From TMP-86 sp046347195 (GTDB taxonomy: Bacteria; Pseudomonadota; Gammaproteobacteria; Steroidobacterales; Steroidobacteraceae), in the NCBI GenBank assembly GCA_046347195.1, contig JAXMGQ010000004.1:94647-158646 (forward strand): a DNA stretch of 64,000 nt, written 5' to 3'. Positions within the stretch are counted from its first letter, which is position 1, and every line of letters begins with the position of its first letter. Both the position numbers and the translations under genes were made by a program. Shown one piece after another: positions 45,654 to 52,653 of the stretch. Under the pieces are notes generated by a model. The model worked only from the letters and a program-made list of their open reading frames with translations, ran no database searches and was not told where the DNA came from.

Positions 45654-46360
45654 CCTCCTGTCAGGCGATCACAGGGGACCACTTCCCAGTCCGGCAGCCC
45701 GGGATGCAGGGGATCATCGGTGAGCAGGCGCGGAAACTGGCCGGCGAAGGCCAGCAGCGTGTGCAGTTCCTGGGTCGGATAGATCGACACGCCCGAGTCT
45801 TCGACGCGACGCTGCACATCGCGGGTGTCGAGCGCGGTCCAGTCATCGACCAGCAGCCCCGCCTGTCGCTGTACCGTCGGCAGGTAGGTCGGTGAGACGG
45901 TCACCGCGCCGGTGATCAGGTTGCGATCCCGCAGATCGAGCCCATCGTTCCACCAGTGCCGGGCCGCCGGGAAGGGATCACGGGTCGCGGCCCGGGTCGT
46001 GACGCTGACGAGACGGCCCGCATCATCCAGAAAAGGCCGCAGTCGGTGATCGACCCACAGCGGATTGAGTTCCGCCGGCGAATCGACCGCCCGCTCTCCG
46101 CTGCGCAACGGCGCATCGAGCCGGTTGAAGAAGCGGCGGGCCACCTCGCCCGACACCTGGTCATCGTGCAGCCGGCCGTTCAGGGGATCATGGGCCACGG
46201 CCTCGAACGCAACGTACCGGCTCGCCTGATCGGAGGCGTGCACGAGATCGACATACTTGCCGAGCAGGGGAACCGCGAGCAGCAGCGGCAGCATCGCGAG
46301 CAGGTACACGCAGAACTCGGCCAGCGCCTGTCCCGACAGGAACCGGGTGCGAGCGCTCAT
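45641..46360 (-). CDS. TadE/TadG-like membrane-anchored protein
   Basis: A 239-aa protein beginning MSARTRFLSGQALAEFCVYLLAMLPLLLAVPLLG, a pseudopilin-like start (GQALAEF then one hydrophobic helix). The remainder is an extracytoplasmic domain with VHASDQASRYVAFEAVAHD typical of TadE/G-type proteins and a C-terminal pair of cysteines (CDRLTGGCPP). The ATG at 46360 overlaps the upstream stop. Confidence 0.75.
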   Translation of the reverse strand: MSARTRFLSGQALAEFCVYLLAMLPLLLAVPLLGKYVDLVHASDQASRYVAFEAVAHDPLNGRLHDDQVSGEVARRFFNRLDAPLRSGERAVDSPAELNPLWVDHRLRPFLDDAGRLVSVTTRAATRDPFPAARHWWNDGLDLRDRNLITGAVTVSPTYLPTVQRQAGLLVDDWTALDTRDVQRRVEDSGVSIYPTQELHTLLAFAGQFPRLLTDDPLHPGLPDWEVVPCDRLTGGCPP

Positions 46361-47652
46361 GGCTGCCACACTCCACCCTGGCGGGTCGCTGCAAAGGCGC
46401 GGTCTCCCAGGACCGGAGGAACCAGGCGTACCCGCCAGTACGGGTCATAGGTGCTGCCCCTTTCCTCGCGGCCGTCTGCGCGCGCGTCGGGCCGTTCGAA
46501 GAAGACTTCCGCTCGGGACAGCGCAGCGACCTCGCGCCGCGCCCCTGGACCGCTGAACACGGCAAGCCGGCCTCCGGGACCCACGGATGGCGGAGCGGCC
46601 GATGCTGGTGCGGGCGCCCACACATACGTGGAGATTCCCGGACGTGGCTCTGCCGTGATCGAGCGATCGATGTCGTACACCGAAGGGAGCCCCGTGTACA
46701 GCGCCGGCAGGTAGTACTCGGCGGAACCCGAGCCGCTGAGCGGCGTGCCGCCGACGCGCGCATAGCCGGCGGCGAACGTGTCCGTCGTACTGCCGCTGAA
46801 CAGGCCGCCGGAGGATCGGTAGGTCGCATCATCCAGCCCCTGCCAGTGATCAAGGTCGACGAGATCCGTGCCGCCTCGGCGCTCGATGCGCTTCGAGCCA
46901 AGGAATCCGAGCAGCGAGCGCAGCGTCCACTCGCGGCGGCGCGTGAAGTCATCGCGTGAGCGCCGGATGACATCGGCGAGGCGCTCGCGCGCGCCACCGT
47001 CGTAGTGCGAGACGACACGATCGAAGTCATGCGTGACCGGAACGATGGCGACGCGGGCCTGGGGACTTGCGATCCGCGCCGCTTCCTGCGCGAGCACGAG
47101 CTGCCGCGCGGGGCTGCCGGCGAACTCCGCACCGCGCAACGACTGGCGAACCGCGGACTCGGAGAGTTGCAGGCCCTGGCTCGCGAGGTCGGAAGCGGTG
47201 ATGATGGCGCCCGCGGCGTAGTTCACGTACTGGGCGATCTCGCGCGGATCCACCCCGCCATACGCGGTGGCGTACGCCTCCCCGACGAGGGTTGCCTGAA
47301 GCTGGCTCCATCGCAGCAGGTCATCCGGCGGGATCAGGTCGCCAAGCCGCTCGGTGGCCTGATCCAGGTTGATCCACATATCGGCGAAGTAGTTGGTCCA
47401 GGAGGCCACCGACAGCGCCTGCGCGATGGCCACCTGGTTCGCGATGATGGCGCGGTTCGCGTAGGCCGTGAAGTTCAGACCCCTCGCCTCGACGGTGGCG
47501 GCGCTGTAGGCCGCCGCATCCGCCGCGTTGAGCACCCGGATCTTGTTGTCCACCCACTGCCCGCTCGTGACCGCGAAGTACAGGAACAGGGCGCAGACGA
47601 ACAGGCTGAACACCGCCAGGGGCAGCACCTGCCCCCGCTGGACCGCGCGCAT
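46357..47652 (-). CDS. tadG: TadG-like protein with Tad N-terminal domain
   Basis: A 431-aa protein starting MRAVQRGQVLPLAVFSLFVCALFLYFAV at 47652; the frame is open further upstream but overlaps flp. The N terminus is the TadG/TadE-type anchor (RGQVLPL with a hydrophobic helix), followed by KIRVLNAADAAAYSAATVEAR, a signature of Tad-domain proteins, and a long extracytoplasmic domain. The gene lies four bases after the flp stop. Confidence 0.8.
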   Translation of the reverse strand: MRAVQRGQVLPLAVFSLFVCALFLYFAVTSGQWVDNKIRVLNAADAAAYSAATVEARGLNFTAYANRAIIANQVAIAQALSVASWTNYFADMWINLDQATERLGDLIPPDDLLRWSQLQATLVGEAYATAYGGVDPREIAQYVNYAAGAIITASDLASQGLQLSESAVRQSLRGAEFAGSPARQLVLAQEAARIASPQARVAIVPVTHDFDRVVSHYDGGARERLADVIRRSRDDFTRRREWTLRSLLGFLGSKRIERRGGTDLVDLDHWQGLDDATYRSSGGLFSGSTTDTFAAGYARVGGTPLSGSGSAEYYLPALYTGLPSVYDIDRSITAEPRPGISTYVWAPAPASAAPPSVGPGGRLAVFSGPGARREVAALSRAEVFFERPDARADGREERGSTYDPYWRVRLVPPVLGDRAFAATRQGGVWQP

Positions 47653-47656
47653 GGGA

Positions 47657-47926
47657 TCAGCGCCCCGAGTTGCCGGTGTAGTTCGAGAGATTGCGCTTGG
47701 TGTTGGCGTCGGATTCCGCCGCCGTCGCTGCCGTCTGCGCATTGGCCTGCGCAGTCGCGCCATTGCCTCCGGCGAGCTCCTGCGCGATGGCGGCGGTCTG
47801 GTCGCGCACGGTGTTGCCGAAGAACTGGTAGACGGCGATGGCCGCGATGGCGATGAGCGCGACGATGATGACGTACTCGGTCATTCCCTGACCGGCCTGT
47901 CGAGAGGCGGGATGTGAACGGAACAT
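47657..47926 (-). CDS. flp: Flp-type major pilin
   Basis: An 89-aa prepilin. Start at 47926 is set by a strong ribosome site (AAGGAGGGCTC immediately before ATG). A short basic leader ends at RQAGQGMTEYVIIVALIAIAAIAVYQFFG: the GQGMTEY processing junction with Glu+5-like residue and the single hydrophobic helix of Flp pilins. The C-terminal tail is Ala/Asn/Thr-rich and longer than usual. First gene of the tad operon. No prepilin peptidase (TadV) is present in the window. Confidence 0.92.
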   Translation of the reverse strand: MFRSHPASRQAGQGMTEYVIIVALIAIAAIAVYQFFGNTVRDQTAAIAQELAGGNGATAQANAQTAATAAESDANTKRNLSNYTGNSGR

Positions 47927-48235
47927 GAGCCCTCCTTGGCTATGTGAGTGAACTGCGAGGCACAGCATCGCAGGGATGTCACATCAATCCAAGGCGGGAA
48001 TCGACTTGCTTGATCGAGAAATGCAACTCTATCGACAGGGCATATGGGCCAATAGAAAGAAGTGGCTGCCAAGCCAAATCAACACATTCAGGGTCCATGG
48101 GAACGCGCAATTGATGACCACGAAACCTATGCTGTCCCAATGGTCAACACCACACATTGGCGAACCCGGCGATGGTTCCAGGAAAATCGCTATTGTCAGA
48201 TCAAGGCGCAAGTTCGTTGTCCCCTTGCCTAATAG
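47927..48235. other. Regulatory gap between flp and the TA remnant
   Basis: About 310 bases between divergent units, with lower GC than the surroundings. It must hold the tad operon promoter and the toxin-antitoxin promoter. I find no gene, no convincing sigma-54 -24/-12 pair and no clear terminator. Confidence 0.4.
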
Positions 48236-48243
48236 TAACGTTA
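48236..48243. promoter_or_regulatory. TAACGTTA palindrome, possible TA operator
   Basis: Perfect 8-bp palindrome in an AT-rich patch 10 bases before the toxin remnant's ATG. Type II antitoxins of this kind bind short palindromes at their own promoter. Confidence 0.35.
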
Positions 48244-48253
48244 ATGATACTTT

Positions 48254-48322
48254 ATGGTCGCGCTGCTTGAACTCAAGGAGTACGTCCGTGCTGACGGGTC
48301 CAATCCCTATCAGCAATGGTAA
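48254..48322 (+). pseudogene. RelE/HigB-type toxin, N-terminal remnant
   Basis: Twenty-two codons: MVALLELKEYVRADGSNPYQ then QW and TAA. The E-Y-V-R-A-D-G-x-x-P-Y/F pattern is the start of HigB/RelE-type (phage Gp49-like) toxins, which run to about 100 aa. The rest is missing, and the antitoxin ATG follows six bases after the stop, so an internal deletion removed the toxin body. Confidence 0.6.
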
Positions 48323-48327
48323 CCACG

Positions 48328-48660
48328 ATGGCACTCACGCGCGACTTCAAAGAGACCGTCATCGCCCGCATGGAGCGTGAGCCCGCCTTTGCCCGAGCTC
48401 TGCTCGACGAAGCGGCCACCCTCTTCCTGCGCGGAGAGTCAGCCGTAGCGCGCTCGATCCTGCGCGAATTGGTGAACGCCACGGTAGGATTCGAGCGCTT
48501 GTCGAAGAGCACCAAAACGCCCAGCAAGAGCCTGCATCGCATGCTCTCGCCACGCGGCAATCCCAGCATGGACAACCTGGCGGCGATCTTCCGGGCTCTC
48601 GTCGTCCACTTGAAGGTCGGCATCAAGGCGCAGTCGTTCGCCTCACGAAGGGTGGCGTAG
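48328..48660 (+). CDS. HigA-type antitoxin / HTH regulator
   Basis: A 110-aa protein starting MALTRDFKETVIARMEREPAFARALLDEA, the N terminus of addiction-module antidotes of the HigA-like group. The helix-turn-helix lies in SKSTKTPSKSLHRMLSPRGNPSMDNLAAIFRAL. Its toxin gene has been reduced to 22 codons, so this is an orphan antitoxin that could still repress its promoter or neutralise related toxins elsewhere. Confidence 0.82.
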   Translation: MALTRDFKETVIARMEREPAFARALLDEAATLFLRGESAVARSILRELVNATVGFERLSKSTKTPSKSLHRMLSPRGNPSMDNLAAIFRALVVHLKVGIKAQSFASRRVA

Positions 48661-48672
48661 TGGGACTGATCC

Positions 48673-49563
48673 CTAGCTCGCCCCCGTCTGCATCTGCACC
48701 ACCGGCGACACGTCCTTGTCCGACACCAGCACGGTCATGAGGTTGGTGACGAGTTGCCCGCGCTGCGAGTCCGATAGCTGCACCACCTTGCCATCCTGCA
48801 GCTCGTCGATGGCGAGCTGCACCAGGCCCACCGTGCCTTCCACGATGATGCGCCGCGCGGCGAGCACGGCCTGCGCCTGCTGGCGGCGGAGCATGACACC
48901 CGCGATCTCCGGCGCGTAGGCAAGGTGCGTGAGCCGCGCATCGATGATCTCCACGCCGGCGATGTCCACGTGCTCGCCGATGGTCTCCTTGAGCTCGGTG
49001 CTCACGGCCTCGACGTTGCCGCGCAGGCTCTTGCTCTTGTCATCGGCATCATACGGATGCGCGCCCACGACCTGGCGCAGGGCGGACTCGGCCTGCTGCG
49101 CGATGAAGCCCTGGTAGTTCTCCACCGCGAACACCGCCCGCGCCGTATCGCTCACCGCCCACACCACCACGGCGGCGACCTCGATGGGGTTGCCGGCGAA
49201 GTCATTCACCTTGATGGTGGGCGTCGTCATGTTCACCACGCGCAGCGACACCTTGTGGCGGGTGTTCAACGGGTTGAACCACCAGAAGCCGTCTCGCCGG
49301 ATGCTGCCGGCATACTTGCCGAAGAAGGTGAGCACCACGGCCTGCTTGGGCTCGAGCACGATGAAGCCGCGCATGAGCAGGATGAACGCCAGTGCGCTGC
49401 CCACGACGAGGATGAACGGCGGAGGTCCGAGTTCCACCACGATCGCCACCCAGATCTGCCGCGCGAGGCTGCCGAGCACCACGAAGGCGATGGCGAGGCC
49501 GATGATGCCGGGAATGTAGAACGCACCCTTCTCCTGGATGTCGTTCGCCGCGTTCCTGTCCAT
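48673..49563 (-). CDS. SPFH/Band 7 domain membrane protein
   Basis: A 296-aa protein from the ATG at 49563. Two N-terminal transmembrane helices (PGIIGLAIAFVVLGSLARQI; FILVVGSALAFILLMRGFIV) precede an SPFH domain: VLEPKQAVVLTFFGKYAGSI, NPIEVAAVVVWAVSDTARAVFAVENY, IGEHVDIAGVEIIDARLTHLAYAPEIAGVMLRRQQAQAVL. It resembles stomatin-type scaffold proteins. The partner NfeD-type protease or peptidase is not adjacent. It lies convergent to the antitoxin gene. Confidence 0.88.
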   Translation of the reverse strand: MDRNAANDIQEKGAFYIPGIIGLAIAFVVLGSLARQIWVAIVVELGPPPFILVVGSALAFILLMRGFIVLEPKQAVVLTFFGKYAGSIRRDGFWWFNPLNTRHKVSLRVVNMTTPTIKVNDFAGNPIEVAAVVVWAVSDTARAVFAVENYQGFIAQQAESALRQVVGAHPYDADDKSKSLRGNVEAVSTELKETIGEHVDIAGVEIIDARLTHLAYAPEIAGVMLRRQQAQAVLAARRIIVEGTVGLVQLAIDELQDGKVVQLSDSQRGQLVTNLMTVLVSDKDVSPVVQMQTGAS

Positions 49564-49582
49564 GTTGCGTTCCTCAGTTCTT

Positions 49583-50179
49583 CTAGAGCAGCGCGCGATG
49601 ATCGCGCGAGATGATGGCAAACCGGTCCGACAGCTCCACCAGCGCCACCTCGTTCAGGAGCGAGGACTCGACCGTGCCACCGTGCCCATCGGGCAGGGGG
49701 CGCGTGCCGCAGGCATCGGCGGCGATGGTGACGCGGTAGCCGAGATCGAGCGCGGCTCGCGCCGTGGAGCTCACGCACAGGTGGGTCATGAAGCCGATGA
49801 CGATGATCTCCTGGCAGCCAGCGGCCTGGATGCGTGCGTGCAGGTCGGTGCCGGCGAAGGCATTGGGCAGGCCCTTCTCGACCACCACCTCGCCCGGGCG
49901 TGGTGCCAGGACCTCGACGATCTGTCCGCGGGGTGCATCACGGTCGAACAGGCTCCCCGTGCGGCCCTTGTGCGCGATGTACCACAGCGGCGTGGCTTCC
50001 CGGCGTGCAGCGGCCAGCAGCACGGCGGCACTGGCGATGGCAGCCTTCGCGCCCGAGACGGCCACCGGGCCTTCCAGGTACTCGTTCTGGTAGTCGATGA
50101 GCACGAGCCCGGCCTGACCGAGCTTCGCCGGCACGAGGTTCGCACCCGACATCTGCAGCAGGGTCTTCGGTCCACTCAT
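49583..50179 (-). CDS. Isochorismatase-family cysteine hydrolase
   Basis: A 198-aa protein from the ATG at 50179. The catalytic triad is visible: Asp in LVLIDYQNEYLEGP, Lys in VVVEKGLPNAFAGTDL, Cys in IIVIGFMTHLCVSSTARAAL. IAADACGTRPLPD is the typical cis-peptide region. Family members hydrolyse isochorismate, nicotinamide, N-carbamoyl amines and similar. Next to an amidase of the same orientation (10-base gap), a shared amide-degrading pathway is possible. Substrate unknown. Confidence 0.88.
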   Translation of the reverse strand: MSGPKTLLQMSGANLVPAKLGQAGLVLIDYQNEYLEGPVAVSGAKAAIASAAVLLAAARREATPLWYIAHKGRTGSLFDRDAPRGQIVEVLAPRPGEVVVEKGLPNAFAGTDLHARIQAAGCQEIIVIGFMTHLCVSSTARAALDLGYRVTIAADACGTRPLPDGHGGTVESSLLNEVALVELSDRFAIISRDHRALL

Positions 50180-50189
50180 GGCGACTTCC

Positions 50190-51689
50190 TCATGCCAGCG
50201 CCGGGCGGCGCCTGGCCACCTGTGTCGCCTGCTCGAAGGCATATGCCGCCTGCAGGAGCCGGCGGTCGGCATGGCGTGGCGCGACGAGCTGGATCCCCAC
50301 CGGCAGTCCGCCGGGCGTGAAGCCGGCCGGCATCGACACCGCCGGCTGCCAGGTGGTGGTGATCAGCCAGGCGGATTTCATCCATTCGAGATAATGCGTC
50401 ATCGGCGTGCCATCGATGCGCTTCGGCCAGTCGAGCGTGACATCGAAGGGCGCCACCTGGTTCACCGCGCAGGCGATGAGGTCGAATCGCTCGTGGAACC
50501 GGCGCATCCGCTCCAGCAGCTTGCCGTGTTCCACGTGCGCGCGGGCGATGTCATCCGCCGTGACTTTCGCACCCGCCTCGATCTCGCCGATGGCCTCGGG
50601 TTTCAACTGGTCGCGGTGCTTGTCCAGGAGCTCCCGGAGGCCCACGTACGAACGCCATCGGCGCAGCGTGAGGAACACGTCCTCCGCGCCACTGAAGTCC
50701 GGGACGACCTCTTCCACATGCCACCCGAGCTTGTCGAACACCTTGCGCTGCGCCTCGAGAACCGCCCGAACCTCGGGCTCCAGCGGCAGGCCGCCGAGAT
50801 CCGGCGCGAAGGCGACACGCAGGCCCTTGAGTTCCTGCGCCAGGGGCGCGCGGAAGGAGGCGGCATCGCAGGGATAGGTCAGCGGTGCGCGCGGATCTTC
50901 GCCGGCGATCACCGAGAGCATCAGCGCCACGTCCGTCACGCTGCGGCCCATCGGCCCCTTGACTCCGAATCCCGCCAGCGGCATGACGGCCGGCGCATCG
51001 GGCACGAGACCCACGCTCGGCCGGTAGCCCACGACATTGTTGAAGTTGCCCGGGTTGCGCAGCGAACCGCCGAGATCGCTCCCGTCCGCCAGCGGCAGCA
51101 GGCCCGCGGCCAGTGCCGCGCCCGCCCCCCCGCTGGACCCGCCGGCGCTGCGGCCGAGATCGTAAGGGTTGTGTGCGGCGCCATACACCTTGTTGTAGGT
51201 GTGCGAGCCCATGCCGAACTCCGGCACGTTGGTCTTGGCGATGGGGATGACCCCTGCGGCTCGCAGCCGCTCCACCAGCACCGTGTCGAAGTCCGGCCGA
51301 TTGTCGCGGAAGATGGGCGAGCCATAGGTACAGGGAAAGCCCCTGGCCTCCTCCAGGTCCTTGAAGGCCCAGGGCAGGCCGCCCAGCAGCAAGGGCCGGT
51401 CGGCGCGGCCCGAGCGTTCGTCGAATGCCTTCGCGGCGGCGAGGCATTGCTCGTCCGGGAGCTTCGCGACCAGCGCGTTCACCCGGCCGTTGTGGGCGGC
51501 GATGCGCTTCAGGTGCGCCTGCATCAGCTCCACGGCGGAGAGCTTGCGCGTGGAGATGAGCCGCACGAGCTCATGCGCGTCCGCGTAGCACAGCTCGGCC
51601 GGCGCGGGCGGCGCGGCCCGGGCCTTGCGGCGCGGCGTCGCGGCGAGCGCCGCGGCGGCGGCGATGAAGGTGCGTCGTTTGACCGGCAT
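50190..51689 (-). CDS. Amidase-signature family hydrolase with Tat-like signal
   Basis: A 499-aa enzyme from the ATG at 51689. The N terminus VKRRTFIAAAAALAATPRRKARA looks like a twin-arginine signal. The amidase signature is present: Lys in GLPWAFKDLEEARGF, the Ser-cis-Ser stretch SAGGSSGGAGAALAAGLLPLADGSDLGGSLRNPGNF. It hydrolyses a C-N amide bond; substrate not readable. Its start faces oxyR across 73 bases, so the OxyR site at 51743 could also affect it. Confidence 0.9.
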   Translation of the reverse strand: MPVKRRTFIAAAAALAATPRRKARAAPPAPAELCYADAHELVRLISTRKLSAVELMQAHLKRIAAHNGRVNALVAKLPDEQCLAAAKAFDERSGRADRPLLLGGLPWAFKDLEEARGFPCTYGSPIFRDNRPDFDTVLVERLRAAGVIPIAKTNVPEFGMGSHTYNKVYGAAHNPYDLGRSAGGSSGGAGAALAAGLLPLADGSDLGGSLRNPGNFNNVVGYRPSVGLVPDAPAVMPLAGFGVKGPMGRSVTDVALMLSVIAGEDPRAPLTYPCDAASFRAPLAQELKGLRVAFAPDLGGLPLEPEVRAVLEAQRKVFDKLGWHVEEVVPDFSGAEDVFLTLRRWRSYVGLRELLDKHRDQLKPEAIGEIEAGAKVTADDIARAHVEHGKLLERMRRFHERFDLIACAVNQVAPFDVTLDWPKRIDGTPMTHYLEWMKSAWLITTTWQPAVSMPAGFTPGGLPVGIQLVAPRHADRRLLQAAYAFEQATQVARRRPALA

Positions 51690-51742
51690 GCAGCGCCATC
51701 CCCTGAGCTTTTCCGATGCCGCTAGTGTAGCCCGGAAACACC

Positions 51743-51757
51743 ATAGATAATCTCTAT
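51743..51757. promoter_or_regulatory. OxyR-type binding core ATAG-N7-CTAT
   Basis: ATAG, seven bases, then CTAT: the half-site unit recognised by one OxyR dimer. It lies five bases before the oxyR ATG, as expected for autoregulation. The second tandem unit of a full 4 x half-site operator is not visible either side. Confidence 0.65.
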
Positions 51758-51762
51758 CGACC

Positions 51763-52653
51763 ATGCTGAACCTGAAGGACCTCAAGTACCTCGTCGCCAT
51801 CGCGGACACCGGCCATTTCGGCAAGGCGGCGGAGCGCTGCCATGTCAGCCAGCCCACGCTCTCCGCGCAGCTCAAGAAGCTCGAGCAGTACCTGGGCGTG
51901 CAGCTCGTCGAGCGCCAGCCCCATCACGCACAGCTCACCGCAGTGGGCCGCGAGGTCGTCGATCGCAGCCGCCGGCTGCTGTCGCAGAGCGATGAGATCG
52001 TGGCGCTGGCACGCGCCAACGCGGACCCCCTGGCCGGTCGGCTGCGCATCGCGCTGATCCCGACCATCGGTCCCTACCTGCTGCCGCGCGTGACACAGAA
52101 GGTCCGCAAGGCACTGCCCAAGCTCCGGCTCATGCTCTACGAGCAGCAGACCGAAATCCTGCTCACGGCCTTGCGCAACGGTGACATCGACCTCGGCATC
52201 CTCGCCCTGCCCATCCCGGATGAGAACCTGCGCACGCGGGTCCTGTACGAGGAGAACTTCGTGCTGGCGGTGCCCGAGGATCATCCGCTGGCGAAGCGCT
52301 CGCGTGTGAAGGTGGAGGATCTCGACCAGCAGACCGTGCTGCTGCTGGAAGACGGCCACTGCCTGCGGGACCAGGCGCTGGAAGTGTGTCATCGCGTCCA
52401 GGTGCACGAGGCCGAGAACTTCCGCGCGACGAGCCTCGAGACCCTGCGGCAGATGGTGGTGGCGGGCCTGGGCGTGACGCTGCTGCCGCAGCTTGCCGTG
52501 GAACCGCCCTTCGGCGCACAGCGCGGCATGGCCACGATCCCCTTCGTCAACCCGCAACCACGGCGTGTCGTGGGCGCGGTCTGGCGCAAAACGACGACAT
52601 ACGCCACGGCCATCGAGGCCGTGTGTAATGTCATCGAGAAGATCATGCAATGA
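51763..52653 (+). CDS. oxyR: OxyR peroxide-sensing LysR regulator
   Basis: A 296-aa LysR-type regulator. The N-terminal winged helix (MLNLKDLKYLVAIADTGHFGKAAERCHVSQPTLSAQLKKLE) matches OxyR. The redox pair is present as Cys200 and Cys209 in EDGHCLRDQALEVCH, equivalent to E. coli Cys199 and Cys208. TATGVTLLP-like inducer pocket appears as GLGVTLLPQLAVE. It activates peroxide defence genes such as katG and ahpC; none is nearby. An OxyR core site precedes the start, and the stop overlaps the CHAT gene (ATGA). Confidence 0.95.
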   Translation: MLNLKDLKYLVAIADTGHFGKAAERCHVSQPTLSAQLKKLEQYLGVQLVERQPHHAQLTAVGREVVDRSRRLLSQSDEIVALARANADPLAGRLRIALIPTIGPYLLPRVTQKVRKALPKLRLMLYEQQTEILLTALRNGDIDLGILALPIPDENLRTRVLYEENFVLAVPEDHPLAKRSRVKVEDLDQQTVLLLEDGHCLRDQALEVCHRVQVHEAENFRATSLETLRQMVVAGLGVTLLPQLAVEPPFGAQRGMATIPFVNPQPRRVVGAVWRKTTTYATAIEAVCNVIEKIMQ

